DNA of 64,000 nt from an uncultured Candidatus Saccharibacteria bacterium. GTDB lineage: Bacteria > Patescibacteria > Saccharimonadia > Saccharimonadales > UBA4665. The position numbers were made by a program, and so were the translations under genes. A model generated the notes under the pieces. It did not search any database. It saw only the letters and a program-made list of their open reading frames with translations, and was not told the DNA's origin. Numbering within the stretch: position 1 is the first letter of the stretch; each line of letters begins with the position of its first letter. This document shows, one piece after another, positions 24,803 through 32,927 of this stretch. The stretch is from the NCBI GenBank assembly GCA_946482285.1, contig CAMLQK010000001.1, positions 372,001 through 436,000 of the forward strand, given 5' to 3'.

Positions 24803-25510
24803 ATGAGAGACCATGAAGAATGTAATGACCCTCTGATGAGCGGTCCTGATTTTGACAACCCAGAAACAGATTTTCAGGCTGGTCAAACGATGTGGGAGCG
24901 ATTCCGTCAGGTGGGATCGAATGCTCTTAAAGCTACGGTTGTCGCAGCAGAACTACTGCCTGCAAACGAAGCGATCAGATACGGTACCTTCGCTTACGCA
25001 CAGACTTATTCAAACAACCCAGTGCTAGGTGCGGCGGTGCTGGGTGGCAGCACGTTCGTAGTCGAAGGTGCTGCAGCATGGGCTGCTTCTGACTGGGTCG
25101 CCCAAGACAAGGTCAAAGACTTTGCTGACCGAATGCACGATAAGCTCCAGGGTACCAAATTTGCGTTTCTGAGTCCTAAGAGAATTATCCCAGAGAACAT
25201 CCGAATTACTCCCACCGCTGAGGCTGGCATAGCTATGACGTTCGGATCTGTGGCGGTCTTGGAGGCGAAGCAGCGCGAGAACCCTGAGCGTACTGCTGAT
25301 CAAAACAAGCGATATGGCCTTTTTACTGCAGGCTGGATGGGCGGGGTCTTTGCCGCTGAAGGAGGTCTCTTGTCAGCTGGGATCGATAACTATCATAATC
25401 CAGTGACTGTCGGCACGAGTTTACTCGGATTGGCTGCAATTGGTGCTGCTGTCCGCAAAGTGCGTAAATCCATCACAAAGCAAGAAACTGCTGAAGAAGG
25501 GGAGGAATGA
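24803..25510 (+). CDS. Hypothetical protein with hydrophobic helices, arginine decarboxylase operon
   Basis: The 235-residue protein starts two bases after the decarboxylase stop. It has several moderately hydrophobic Ala/Gly-rich segments (VLGAAVLGGSTFVVEGAAAWAAS; GLFTAGWMGGVFAAEGGLLSAGI; VGTSLLGLAAIGAAV) that may be membrane helices, a basic stretch and an acidic tail. No family is recognised. An in-frame ATG at 24836 is an alternative start. The ATGATGA overlap with the following gene indicates translational coupling. Confidence 0.65.
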   Translation: MRDHEECNDPLMSGPDFDNPETDFQAGQTMWERFRQVGSNALKATVVAAELLPANEAIRYGTFAYAQTYSNNPVLGAAVLGGSTFVVEGAAAWAASDWVAQDKVKDFADRMHDKLQGTKFAFLSPKRIIPENIRITPTAEAGIAMTFGSVAVLEAKQRENPERTADQNKRYGLFTAGWMGGVFAAEGGLLSAGIDNYHNPVTVGTSLLGLAAIGAAVRKVRKSITKQETAEEGEE

Positions 25511-26733
25511 TGATTTCTTTTGAGAGCAATTTAGAAGAGTTGTCTGAAGTGGCGGTAGTGACTGGCGTCGAAATGACCGATGCCGAAATCGAGCGTACGA
25601 GCCAACAATATGAAGCATATCGCGCTGAGGCTGACGGCCCTGTTTTACTTGGAGTATACGGTGAAGACCTGCGGCATACACTTCGCGATCTAGGTTCGGT
25701 GGTTGTTAAGAGTCTCGTTACTGATGAATACAGTCCACTCCTTGTTCCTGTGCATGATCTGGAATGGTATAACCTGCCGTATCTACAAGAAGCGTATGGA
25801 ATTGATACCCCGCTGTATTGTTATGTGCATCCCGAAAACGAAGCCGATCCAGTGTCGCAGATGGCAATTACTGACGCAATCACAAGAGTCCTTGACGACG
25901 GAGCTGTCGTCTTGTATGACCAATACCAAGATCAACCAGCGCTTATGGACCTTGGGTTAGATGAGCGTATCGCTATCCCGGGCCAAAAGGGCATAGAGCA
26001 CGTTATACGCGGTAGCCACACGTATGAATTAGAGAGTCTTGGAGCTCGAAAAGTTACCAAGAAGGACGACATTTTTATTGGTGAGATTACCTTCAATAAT
26101 GTTGACGAAACTGCTCCCGCTGAACCTATTTTTGAGGTATATGAAAACGCCGTACTCGATGGCGCGATCGAAGTGGATAGGGATAATGGCCCTATTCTTG
26201 AGGCAGAGATGTCCGAAGAAGATGCCGAAAGAGTTTGGCAGATATATCGAAAGCCGTTTGAGCGCCTCAGCAAGGGGCACCCAATGCTCGCTGGTTTTGA
26301 CGAGGAGACGCTCAAGGCGACATTACTGGATCCAAGTGTGGTCAAGGTAGTCAACCGTCAAAACGGGGAGATCACCACGGTAGCTGTATTTACTACTAAT
26401 TTCGCACATTGTCCATGGTTTAACGAGCGTTATTACCAGGAAAATTACTCAGAATACTACGAAAGTGGCAATATTCTCATGTGCCCTGGCATTGTTTCTG
26501 ATGAAGAACGCAGAGGGCATACATTTAGCTGGTCGCTGGTAGATACTATGATGAAGACGCTTGCACTCCGCGGATCTAATATCTTACTTACGTTTGAATG
26601 CACAGAAATCAGTACCCGTTACATTCCTGAAAAGGTGGTAAAACGGGGTATCGAAGCAAGCGGCGTCGGTACTATAGCAGGAATTGACCAGCCAACAGCG
26701 ACAATTGATTATAAAGCAATTCGCAAAGTGTAA
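25507..26733 (+). CDS. GNAT-like protein in arginine decarboxylase operon
   Basis: The 408-residue protein is acidic. Its second half (about residues 235-400) has the strand-helix pattern of a GNAT acyltransferase: EDAERVWQIYRKPFERLS, VVKVVNRQNGEITTVAVFT, GNILMCPGIVSDEERRGHTFSWSLVDTMMKTLALRGSNILLTFECTE; the part after VCPGIV... would be the acyl-CoA loop. The N-terminal half is unassigned. It overlaps the previous gene, with GGGGAGGA ahead of the start. It probably modifies or activates a product together with the next gene; the donor and acceptor are unknown. Confidence 0.6.
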   Translation: MMISFESNLEELSEVAVVTGVEMTDAEIERTSQQYEAYRAEADGPVLLGVYGEDLRHTLRDLGSVVVKSLVTDEYSPLLVPVHDLEWYNLPYLQEAYGIDTPLYCYVHPENEADPVSQMAITDAITRVLDDGAVVLYDQYQDQPALMDLGLDERIAIPGQKGIEHVIRGSHTYELESLGARKVTKKDDIFIGEITFNNVDETAPAEPIFEVYENAVLDGAIEVDRDNGPILEAEMSEEDAERVWQIYRKPFERLSKGHPMLAGFDEETLKATLLDPSVVKVVNRQNGEITTVAVFTTNFAHCPWFNERYYQENYSEYYESGNILMCPGIVSDEERRGHTFSWSLVDTMMKTLALRGSNILLTFECTEISTRYIPEKVVKRGIEASGVGTIAGIDQPTATIDYKAIRKV

Positions 26734-26734
26734 A

Positions 26735-27607
26735 ATGATTGCTCAATTCCCGGAATTTACACCGATTACCATTGATTCCAAGAATGATATCCAGTCGTTT
26801 GTAGGGAATTTCGAGCCTTATTCAGATTTTAATTTTACAAGCATGTTCGCCTGGGGTGATAACACGAGGAGCGGCGTTTCTTTGTCGCATGGCAATCTGA
26901 TTATGAAGTTGCCCGATTATACATCTGATGCTGTGGTGTATTCTGTGTTAGGTAGTGCCGACCCACATCGCACTCTCGCAGATCTCCGAACGGTTACATC
27001 GCAACTAGACCTCGTGCCTGCAATATTTGCAAGCCAACTTGTCAATGTGACTGATGTACTGGAGGCACCTGGAGACTTCGACTACATCTACGATGTTAGC
27101 GCCCTAGCAATGCTCGCTGGCGGAAAATATAAAAAGATACGCAATAAAGTACATAGCATAGAGAAGTTGTATGGCGATCGAGTTGCTGTACACTTTTCCT
27201 CTAGGCCCGATGTTTATGCGCTGTGCGGAATATTTGAAGAGTGGGCAAGCGCAGCCGGCAGGGAACGGGAAGAAGTCCAGCGTGAGCGTGCTGCAATGTA
27301 TAAAACGTTAGTTGCCGCCGCCGATATCCAACTAGTTGTTGCTGAGTTGTATGTAGACAGCCAGTTATGCGGCTTCTCGATAAACGAGGTGCTGGAGGAC
27401 GGCTATGCAGTTTGCCATTTCGAGAAAGTGCTCAAAAAACATCCTCATTTGCCACCATATTTTATCCGAGAGATAGCACGTGAGTTGCAACGGCTAGGCT
27501 GCGTTAAAGTTAACTGGGAACAGGATTTGGGGTTAGAAGGCTTGCGACAGGTAAAAATGAATTACCATCCCTGCAAGCTGCTCAAAAAATATTCGGTCAT
27601 CTTATGA
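26735..27607 (+). CDS. DUF2156/LPG-synthase-C-like aminoacyl transferase
   Basis: The 290-residue protein resembles the tandem-GNAT domain of phosphatidylglycerol lysyltransferases and DUF2156 proteins: FTSMFAWGD, SALAMLAGGKYKKIRNKVHSIEKLYGDRVAVHFSS, WASAAGREREEVQRERAAMYKTL, VVAELYVDSQLCGFSINEVLEDGYAVCHFEKVLKKHP and INWEQDLGLEGLRQVKMNYHP-like end. Relatives move an amino acid from aminoacyl-tRNA to lipid or peptide. There is no membrane part here. It is the last gene of the decarboxylase operon, one base after the previous stop, and is followed by a sensor kinase. Confidence 0.72.
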   Translation: MIAQFPEFTPITIDSKNDIQSFVGNFEPYSDFNFTSMFAWGDNTRSGVSLSHGNLIMKLPDYTSDAVVYSVLGSADPHRTLADLRTVTSQLDLVPAIFASQLVNVTDVLEAPGDFDYIYDVSALAMLAGGKYKKIRNKVHSIEKLYGDRVAVHFSSRPDVYALCGIFEEWASAAGREREEVQRERAAMYKTLVAAADIQLVVAELYVDSQLCGFSINEVLEDGYAVCHFEKVLKKHPHLPPYFIREIARELQRLGCVKVNWEQDLGLEGLRQVKMNYHPCKLLKKYSVIL

Positions 27608-27623
27608 TATAGTTTTAATTAAC

Positions 27624-29861
27624 ATGACCGATTTGGAAATAAAGATAGTCTCGTATGTGCCAGCCATTGCCGGCGTCATTATTACGGGATTATTTGTTTT
27701 ATTGAATAACACGCGCAGTGTCCGAAACCGGCTGTTTTTTCTGTTCAATGCGACAATAGCGGCCTGGCTGATCTCGTTGTTCATAGCCGACACGACGACA
27801 GTAAATGATACTGCGTTGTGGTTTTTGAGGTTTGGGCTATTCTTTGGGCAGCTGATTTTTGCTTTCTTCTATCTGTTTGCGCTTGAATTTCCTTTTGGAT
27901 CGCCGCTATCAGCTAAAATGCGCTTCATATGGTCTGTGCCTACTATTTTTCTTGCGTTCGCGTTACTCACGCCATTAGGTGTGGTCGGAATTGAAATCAA
28001 TAATTACGGTGTACAGCCTACGGAATTAGGCATATTTTATACCTTTTCAGACATCGTAGGTATAGCGTACCTTATTGCAGGCGCTGTAATTCTCTTCCGC
28101 AAACGCCGTCGCTCTACACTTCAGCAGCGGAGCCAGATCGACCTTGTTTTATGCGCCGTTGCACTGGTTCTGATTGCTAATGTATTTACAGGAATCATAT
28201 TAACGCTGCTGCAAATTGATTCACAATTTATATGGATCGGTAGTTTTTCATTGTTTGTATTTTCTTTGATTATTGCCTACGCGATGGTTCGCCATAGGTT
28301 CTTTGATATCCGTCCTATCGTGGCGCGCGCATTTGCCTATATTCTGTTAGTGGCCGTGCTGAGCGGCATCTACGCTATAGCTATTTTCGGTGGTATCGGC
28401 CTTTTCTTGCAAGGTGATAATGATTCGCTGATTGCCCAATTTGTGTTGATGGGGTCGGCACTTTTGATGGCATTTTCATTCCAGCCGCTCCGGAAGATTA
28501 TAGACCAATTCTCCAACAAGCTTTTCTATCGTGATGCCTATGATCCTCAAGAATTTTTGAGTGTCTTTAACAAAAGCCTCGTTACGAGCATGCATCCAGC
28601 CAAACTTATTGATAGTAGTACTCAAATCATAGGCGCTACATTTAAGCCAGACTTTATGACTGTTTACTTGCACGAAACACCACACGTCCCTGAATTTTTT
28701 AATGGTTCTAAGAATCAGGACGGATTGCACAAGGCAGTTAAGCAGCTACATCATTTGACCGAGGACTTTACTGAAAATACTATATCGATTGATACGCTGG
28801 CTGACCAACCTAAGCACCACAGGTTAATGGACTTGATGAAGCGGTATAAGATAGCGATGATTATCCGGCTCAGCAATAACTCTAGTGTCCAAAAAAGCGA
28901 AGTTGGATTTATGTTCCTAGGCTATAAACGAAGTGGTAGCCCTTTCAGCTCACAAGATATTAAAGTATTTGAGATTGTATCGAATGAACTGGTTATTGCT
29001 ATCCAAAACGCGTTGCGTTTTGAAGAGATTGAAGCTTTTAGTGAAACATTGCAAAAAGAGGTTGAAGATGCGACCCGCCAATTGCGCCATTCCAACGAAA
29101 AACTGAAACAGCTGGATGAAACCAAAGACGACTTCATTAGTATGGCATCGCACCAGCTACGGACGCCGCTCACGAGTATCAAGGGTTACATTAGTATGGT
29201 GCTTGATGGCGATGCCGGTAAGATTTCGCCCTTACAGTCCAAATTACTGGGGCAGGCGTTCATTAGTTCGCAGCGGATGGTGTACCTTATCTCTGATTTG
29301 CTTAATGTTTCGCGGCTGCGTACTGGCAAATTCATTGTGGAGCCAACAGTTTGCAACTTGGCTGAAATAGTCGAGGAAGAAGTGAAACAGTTGGTGGAAA
29401 CGGCTAGTGGCCGCAACTTGACGCTGGAATATCACAAGCCAAGCCATTTCCCACTGCTTATGCTGGACGAAACCAAGATGCGCCAGGTGATTATGAACTT
29501 CATTGATAACGCTATTTATTACACTCCTGCTGGCGGCACGATAACGGTGGGGCTGAAAGAGCTACCCAAGACAGTTGAATTCACCGTAACTGATACCGGC
29601 ATTGGTGTGCCTAAGGCTGAACAGCACCACCTGTTCAGCAAGTTCTATCGCGCCCATAATGCAAAACGGGCACGGCCAGATGGCACCGGCTTGGGTTTGT
29701 TTATGGCTAGGAAGGTCATACTGTCGCAGGGTGGTGCAACCATCTTCCGCAGCCAAGAGGGTAAGGGCAGTGTATTTGGCTTCACGTTTTCTAAGGCAAA
29801 GCTTGAACCCACCGAAGGCGCACCGTCTATCGCTATTGGTAAACCGTTACTACATAAGTAA
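27624..29861 (+). CDS. Sensor histidine kinase, 7TM-type N-terminus with GAF domain
   Basis: The 745-residue protein has seven or eight membrane helices in residues 1-300 (N-terminal 7TM sensor region), a GAF-like cytosolic region (about 320-470), a coiled coil, the dimerisation/phosphoacceptor helix SMASHQLRTPLTSIKG with His510, and an ATPase domain (NFIDNAIYYTPAGG, DTGIGVPK, DGTGLGLFMARKV). TATAGT lies 10 bases before ATG 27624. No response regulator is adjacent; the two free receivers at 23.1-23.9 kb are candidate partners. The end of the transcript is not marked by a clear terminator. Confidence 0.92.
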   Translation: MTDLEIKIVSYVPAIAGVIITGLFVLLNNTRSVRNRLFFLFNATIAAWLISLFIADTTTVNDTALWFLRFGLFFGQLIFAFFYLFALEFPFGSPLSAKMRFIWSVPTIFLAFALLTPLGVVGIEINNYGVQPTELGIFYTFSDIVGIAYLIAGAVILFRKRRRSTLQQRSQIDLVLCAVALVLIANVFTGIILTLLQIDSQFIWIGSFSLFVFSLIIAYAMVRHRFFDIRPIVARAFAYILLVAVLSGIYAIAIFGGIGLFLQGDNDSLIAQFVLMGSALLMAFSFQPLRKIIDQFSNKLFYRDAYDPQEFLSVFNKSLVTSMHPAKLIDSSTQIIGATFKPDFMTVYLHETPHVPEFFNGSKNQDGLHKAVKQLHHLTEDFTENTISIDTLADQPKHHRLMDLMKRYKIAMIIRLSNNSSVQKSEVGFMFLGYKRSGSPFSSQDIKVFEIVSNELVIAIQNALRFEEIEAFSETLQKEVEDATRQLRHSNEKLKQLDETKDDFISMASHQLRTPLTSIKGYISMVLDGDAGKISPLQSKLLGQAFISSQRMVYLISDLLNVSRLRTGKFIVEPTVCNLAEIVEEEVKQLVETASGRNLTLEYHKPSHFPLLMLDETKMRQVIMNFIDNAIYYTPAGGTITVGLKELPKTVEFTVTDTGIGVPKAEQHHLFSKFYRAHNAKRARPDGTGLGLFMARKVILSQGGATIFRSQEGKGSVFGFTFSKAKLEPTEGAPSIAIGKPLLHK

Positions 29862-29950
29862 CTTCTCAGAATTACTTCAGTTTTAAATCAGCCGTTCCTC
29901 AATGTTGCTGGATAATACGCAAATGTGCCCGGACATCAAGCATATCACCA

Positions 29951-29986
29951 GTATTTAGGCGGAAACTATAAGTGTCACCTAAATAC
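29951..29986. promoter_or_regulatory. Inverted repeat upstream of small winged-helix gene
   Basis: GTATTTAGG (29951-29959) and CCTAAATAC (29978-29986), exact 9-bp inverted repeat with 18 bases between, ending 14 bases before the gene's ATG. It could be an operator for the small winged-helix protein or an mRNA hairpin near its start. Confidence 0.45.
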
Positions 29987-29999
29987 AAGGGGGAACAAC

Positions 30000-30269
30000 A
30001 TGAAGTCAATTAAATTACCAGAAGATTACGCGCTTGTTTTGCAGCAAGTCGGCGAGAGCGGCGAAGAGAATTTAGACATGCTGGCAGAGTCGCTGCGTGT
30101 TGACCGGCGGCGGTTGGCCCATATTGTGCAATCGCTGCACCACAAGGGATTAATTTACTTTGCAGATACATATCAAGAGCCGTGGATTCGACTGAGCACA
30201 AAGGGTAGGCAGCTGGTGCGTTATATTTGGCCCGAGACTGAGCGCGGCTTAGGCATGGCATCGGCGTAG
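30000..30269 (+). CDS. Small winged-helix protein
   Basis: The 89-residue protein consists of one winged-helix domain: EDYALVLQQVGESGEENLDMLAESLRVDRRRLAHIVQSLHHKGLIYFADTYQEPWIRLSTKGRQLVRYIWP. The helix-turn-helix is residues 25-50 and the wing is about 52-68. This size and layout are typical of MarR/DeoR-like DNA-binding proteins without a ligand domain. ATG 30000 follows AAGGGGGAACAAC. An inverted repeat just upstream could be its own operator. Confidence 0.78.
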   Translation: MKSIKLPEDYALVLQQVGESGEENLDMLAESLRVDRRRLAHIVQSLHHKGLIYFADTYQEPWIRLSTKGRQLVRYIWPETERGLGMASA

Positions 30270-30289
30270 CATTCACAGCGGTTAGATCA

Positions 30290-30318
30290 TTGACCAGAAC
30301 GCTTATTCATGCTACAAT
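30290..30318 (+). promoter_or_regulatory. Promoter of candidate small RNA
   Basis: TTGACC (30290-30295), 17 bases, TACAAT (30313-30318), near consensus. The only thing downstream before a strong terminator is about 130 bases without an open frame. Confidence 0.6.
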
Positions 30319-30324
30319 ATGTAT

Positions 30325-30460
30325 AAGTTTATCGGTTTTTTATAAACCTGTGGATAAGCGCTAGTCCTAGCAGGTGGCATGTGCTAAGGTAAGGGTAACG
30401 AGCAATGACTGACCGCTCTTAATTAAATCCCTTGCCGAGAGACAAGGGATTTCCTTTTTT
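30325..30460 (+). ncRNA. Candidate small non-coding RNA
   Basis: The approximately 135-base stretch runs from a good promoter to a strong terminator (AAATCCCTTG 30425-30434 / CAAGGGATTT 30443-30452, then CCTTTTTT). It carries further pairing potential (ACCTG at about 30349 with CAGGT at about 30370; CTAG/CTAG around the loop). No open frame starts well here. It does not show the conserved SRP, 6S or tmRNA blocks I know. It lies between the winged-helix gene and tRNA-Glu. Confidence 0.45.
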
Positions 30461-30569
30461 CATCTGTTATGGTAGAATAAACCAGAGTTTGAGAAAAGCA
30501 GCGGCTTGCTTGCAAATTAGGCCCATCTCTTCGAGATGACGACCATCGTCCGCAAGATAAAATTGTGCA

Positions 30570-30589
30570 AGCACAATTTGTACCTTACT
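30570..30589. repeat. Palindrome just upstream of tRNA-Glu
   Basis: AAATTGTGC-AA-GCACAATTT, a perfect palindrome 7 bases before the tRNA gene. Its role is unknown. Confidence 0.5.
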
Positions 30590-30596
30590 CACTCAT

Positions 30597-30671
30597 GGCC
30601 TCATCGTCTAACGGTTAGGACACCGGGTTTTCATCCCGGCAATCGGAGTTCGATTCTCCGTGAGGTCACCA
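30597..30671 (+). tRNA. tRNA-Glu (UUC anticodon), island attachment site
   Basis: Acceptor GGCCTCA/TGAGGTC (with one G-T pair), D-arm GTCTAACGGTTAGGAC, anticodon arm CCGGGTTTTCATCCCGG with TTC, T-arm CGGAGTTCGATTCTCCG, discriminator A, CCA encoded (30669-30671). The last 18 bases of the tRNA body (30651-30668) recur at 35405-35422. Confidence 0.94.
30651..30668 (+). repeat. attL-like direct repeat (tRNA-Glu 3' end)
   Basis: The 18 bases CGATTCTCCGTGAGGTCA are repeated exactly at 35405-35422. Everything between the two has lower G+C than the flanks, the usual mark of an integrated element at a tRNA 3' end. Confidence 0.72.
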
Positions 30672-30717
30672 AAAGAGATTATCACCCTGTTCTGGAACAC
30701 TTAACAGGGAAGAGAGA

Positions 30718-30745
30718 AACCTCCACATTTTGTGGAGGTTTTTTG
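30718..30745 (+). terminator. Terminator after tRNA-Glu
   Basis: AACCTCCACA-TTT-TGTGGAGGTT followed by TTTT, about 50 bases past the tRNA and already inside the island. Confidence 0.75.
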
Positions 30746-30879
30746 TTGTATTTGAGTCACCTCTGTAAAGGTGTTCCAAAATTTATTTTTCGCTTAGGGC
30801 TTGAATATTCTCGGGCGCGCTACTTTTGATTTTTCATGTATCTCATGAAAGAATAATAGTAAATATTGAGGGTTTGAAA

Positions 30880-31269
30880 ATGGCATTGCCCGCAAATGAA
30901 CAGGATATAATATATGACCGATTTGGGGCTGCCCGTCTTCGTGTTTTAAAAGACGGCAGAATCATTACCTGGGCGGGCACACACGTTGGGTTTGTTGCTG
31001 GTATTGCCGTATATAACTACGCAGGGGCGCATGTGGGCTGGTTAGAGGGCGGTATATTGCGAGATCTTAACGGTGCAACTGCTGGGTTTGGCATTAGCCC
31101 TACGGATACACCTCATCCGTACCTACCATACAGACAGTACCTACCATACCGAGGATATATTCAGTATGCGCCATACATGCCATATAGAGGCTATTTAAGC
31201 TATAAACCCCTCAAGCAATATGGCTGGTCTTCCCTCGATCCTGAATCAATATTTAAGGGCACGCAATGA
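30880..31269 (+). CDS. 4-fold beta flower-like protein with Tyr/Pro repeats
   Basis: The 129-residue protein starts with a short-repeat region, IIYDRFGAARLRVLKDGRIITWAGTHVGFVAGIAVYNYAGAHVGWLEGGILRDLNGATAGFG, in which a G-x-HVG(F/W) strand unit recurs. This resembles the 4-fold beta flower family found in bacterial conflict loci. The tail has Tyr/Pro repeats (YLPYRQYLPYRGY, YMPYRGYLSY). ATG 30880 has GAGGG upstream. It is coupled by ATGA to the next gene and lies in the tRNA-Glu island upstream of the ATPase-protease pair. Function not established. Confidence 0.65.
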   Translation: MALPANEQDIIYDRFGAARLRVLKDGRIITWAGTHVGFVAGIAVYNYAGAHVGWLEGGILRDLNGATAGFGISPTDTPHPYLPYRQYLPYRGYIQYAPYMPYRGYLSYKPLKQYGWSSLDPESIFKGTQ

Positions 31270-31670
31270 CACGCATTCGCATTGCCCTTACTAAAAGTCA
31301 AGAAGCGGCTATCAAGACGCCACGTAGTGCGCGTGCATTAGTAGAGGGTATGAATCGTGAAATCGGTTACCAAAAAGAAGAGATCGTGAACCTTCGGGCA
31401 AACTATGCAGATATTCAAAATAAATATGAAGATATGCAAGCAAGATACCACAGGCTAGATAAACATGACGGTATATTAGGTGCCTTGCACAAAACGCAGA
31501 TCTTAACAGAAGTGATTAAATACCTTCTTTCTGCTATAGGTACGGGTGTAGGCATTAATATGGCAACTGGCGGCAATGGCTGGGGGTGGATTGTCGTTGC
31601 CGGAAGCGCTGTATGCTACATACTTGTAACTTACGTGCAGAGCAGTTCACAGAAAGACGAAAGCGAGTAG
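31266..31670 (+). CDS. Coiled-coil membrane protein of the island
   Basis: The 134-residue protein has an N-terminal helical stretch, a coiled coil (about 30-65, KEEIVNLRANYADIQNKYEDMQARYHRL) and two hydrophobic helices at the end (about 80-97 and 105-122). Its start overlaps the beta-flower-like gene stop by four bases, so the two should act as a pair at the membrane. No family recognised. Confidence 0.6.
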   Translation: MTRIRIALTKSQEAAIKTPRSARALVEGMNREIGYQKEEIVNLRANYADIQNKYEDMQARYHRLDKHDGILGALHKTQILTEVIKYLLSAIGTGVGINMATGGNGWGWIVVAGSAVCYILVTYVQSSSQKDESE

Positions 31671-31818
31671 GTAACCTAATCCTCAAAACCGAACCAAGAG
31701 CCGTCACGTTGTTAGGTATAGTTCAATGTTTAATCAGAAAGTACTTCCAGGTGGACCACATTAGGAGTTCAGTATATACATAGACAGTAAGAGTAAAGCA
31801 AGATGCTTATGCTATGGA

Positions 31819-31855
31819 ATGCACAAAAAAATTAGTGTATACTAAATTTGTGCAT
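31819..31855. promoter_or_regulatory. Palindromic operator over ietA promoter and start
   Basis: ATGCACAAA (31819-31827) and TTTGTGCAT (31847-31855) form the ends of a 37-bp palindrome whose centre reads TTAGTGTATACTAA. The -10 box TATACT (31838-31843) and the first two bases of ATG 31854 lie inside it. A protein bound here would block both promoter and start. The AAA protein it controls ends in a helix-turn-helix-like segment, so self-control is possible. Confidence 0.55.
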
Positions 31856-32927
31856 GAATAGTGAAAATATAGTAAATCTAGCAGAGCTCGGACTTAGTGG
31901 GGATAGAAATGCGCTTGTAAAGTACATTCAAGACCTTGCTGCTGAGAGTGCAAATAAAAACAGAACAAAACTTTACAGCGGCCTACTCGGAGTACTGGAG
32001 CGCAATGCCACCCAAACGGTATCCGTTTCGTCGTCAGGTGGACAACAGGCTAATGATGTTGAGGAACTTTGGTTTAGCAACAATATGCGTCGGAGATTAG
32101 ATAGGGTTCTTGAAACCCTGGCAAGTACAGATTTACCTATGCGCTACAAGCAGCGGTTCAACAAGCTACTTTTATACGGGCCTCCCGGAAGCGGCAAGAC
32201 GACCATAGGGCACTACATAGCCGCTGAGCTCAATCGGCCAATTGAGTATGTAAAGATATCTGATGTAATCTCGTTTAAATTCGGTGAAACCCTCAAAAAC
32301 CTTGCAGTTGCATTTGAGAAAAATAGTAACTCAGTGATATTCATTGACGAGTTTGATGCATTCGCAAAGAGCCGTTTTGACTCTAATGATGTTGGTGAGC
32401 TTAAGCGGATAGTGAACTCTCTAATACAGACTCTGGATGTGCTTGCAGGTGATCGCATTGTTATCGTAGCGACCAATCTTAAAGACGAAATAGACCCTGC
32501 AATTCTTAGAAGATTTCCAGTTAAGCTGAACATACCAGAGCTCAATAAGACAGAGCGCTCAGAATTAATAAAGTTTATGCAGACAAAATCAGGATCGTCA
32601 GTAGCCTTTAGTAAAAAGGAAACAGAAATATTTGAAGACCTCCTAGTGGCCCTGAACCTTAAAACTGTCGATGCTATTAAAAACCTTTTTGATGCCACCA
32701 CAATCCACGCAATGATAAACAAGAAAACTAATGTTGGCTTTATAGATCTTATTGAGACTATGCTCACAGACGGCATTTTAGATAGAGCAGCAGCAAAAAA
32801 GATTCAAGACTACGACTCTGGGGCTATGAAGTTTGTTCTAAATACATTAGCTACTAAATACAGCAAAATTGAAATAGCAGGCTTAATGGGAGTACACAGG
32901 AACTCAGTGAACAACTATGGACAGTAA
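31854..32927 (+). CDS. ietA: AAA+ ATPase of IetAS-type defence pair
   Basis: The 357-residue AAA+ protein has Walker A GPPGSGKT (109-116), Walker B VIFIDEFDAF (Asp165, Glu166), sensor 1 IVATNLK and an arginine finger-like RRF after DPAILRR. Residues 1-80 are a separate helical part; the C-terminus YSKIEIAGLMGVHRNSVNNYGQ looks like a helix-turn-helix. It overlaps the subtilase gene by 11 bases. An AAA ATPase next to a subtilisin-like protease is the layout of the IetAS anti-phage system (known from earlier screens of defence islands). The pairing and order are the main evidence for the symbol. Confidence 0.8.
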   Translation: MNSENIVNLAELGLSGDRNALVKYIQDLAAESANKNRTKLYSGLLGVLERNATQTVSVSSSGGQQANDVEELWFSNNMRRRLDRVLETLASTDLPMRYKQRFNKLLLYGPPGSGKTTIGHYIAAELNRPIEYVKISDVISFKFGETLKNLAVAFEKNSNSVIFIDEFDAFAKSRFDSNDVGELKRIVNSLIQTLDVLAGDRIVIVATNLKDEIDPAILRRFPVKLNIPELNKTERSELIKFMQTKSGSSVAFSKKETEIFEDLLVALNLKTVDAIKNLFDATTIHAMINKKTNVGFIDLIETMLTDGILDRAAAKKIQDYDSGAMKFVLNTLATKYSKIEIAGLMGVHRNSVNNYGQ

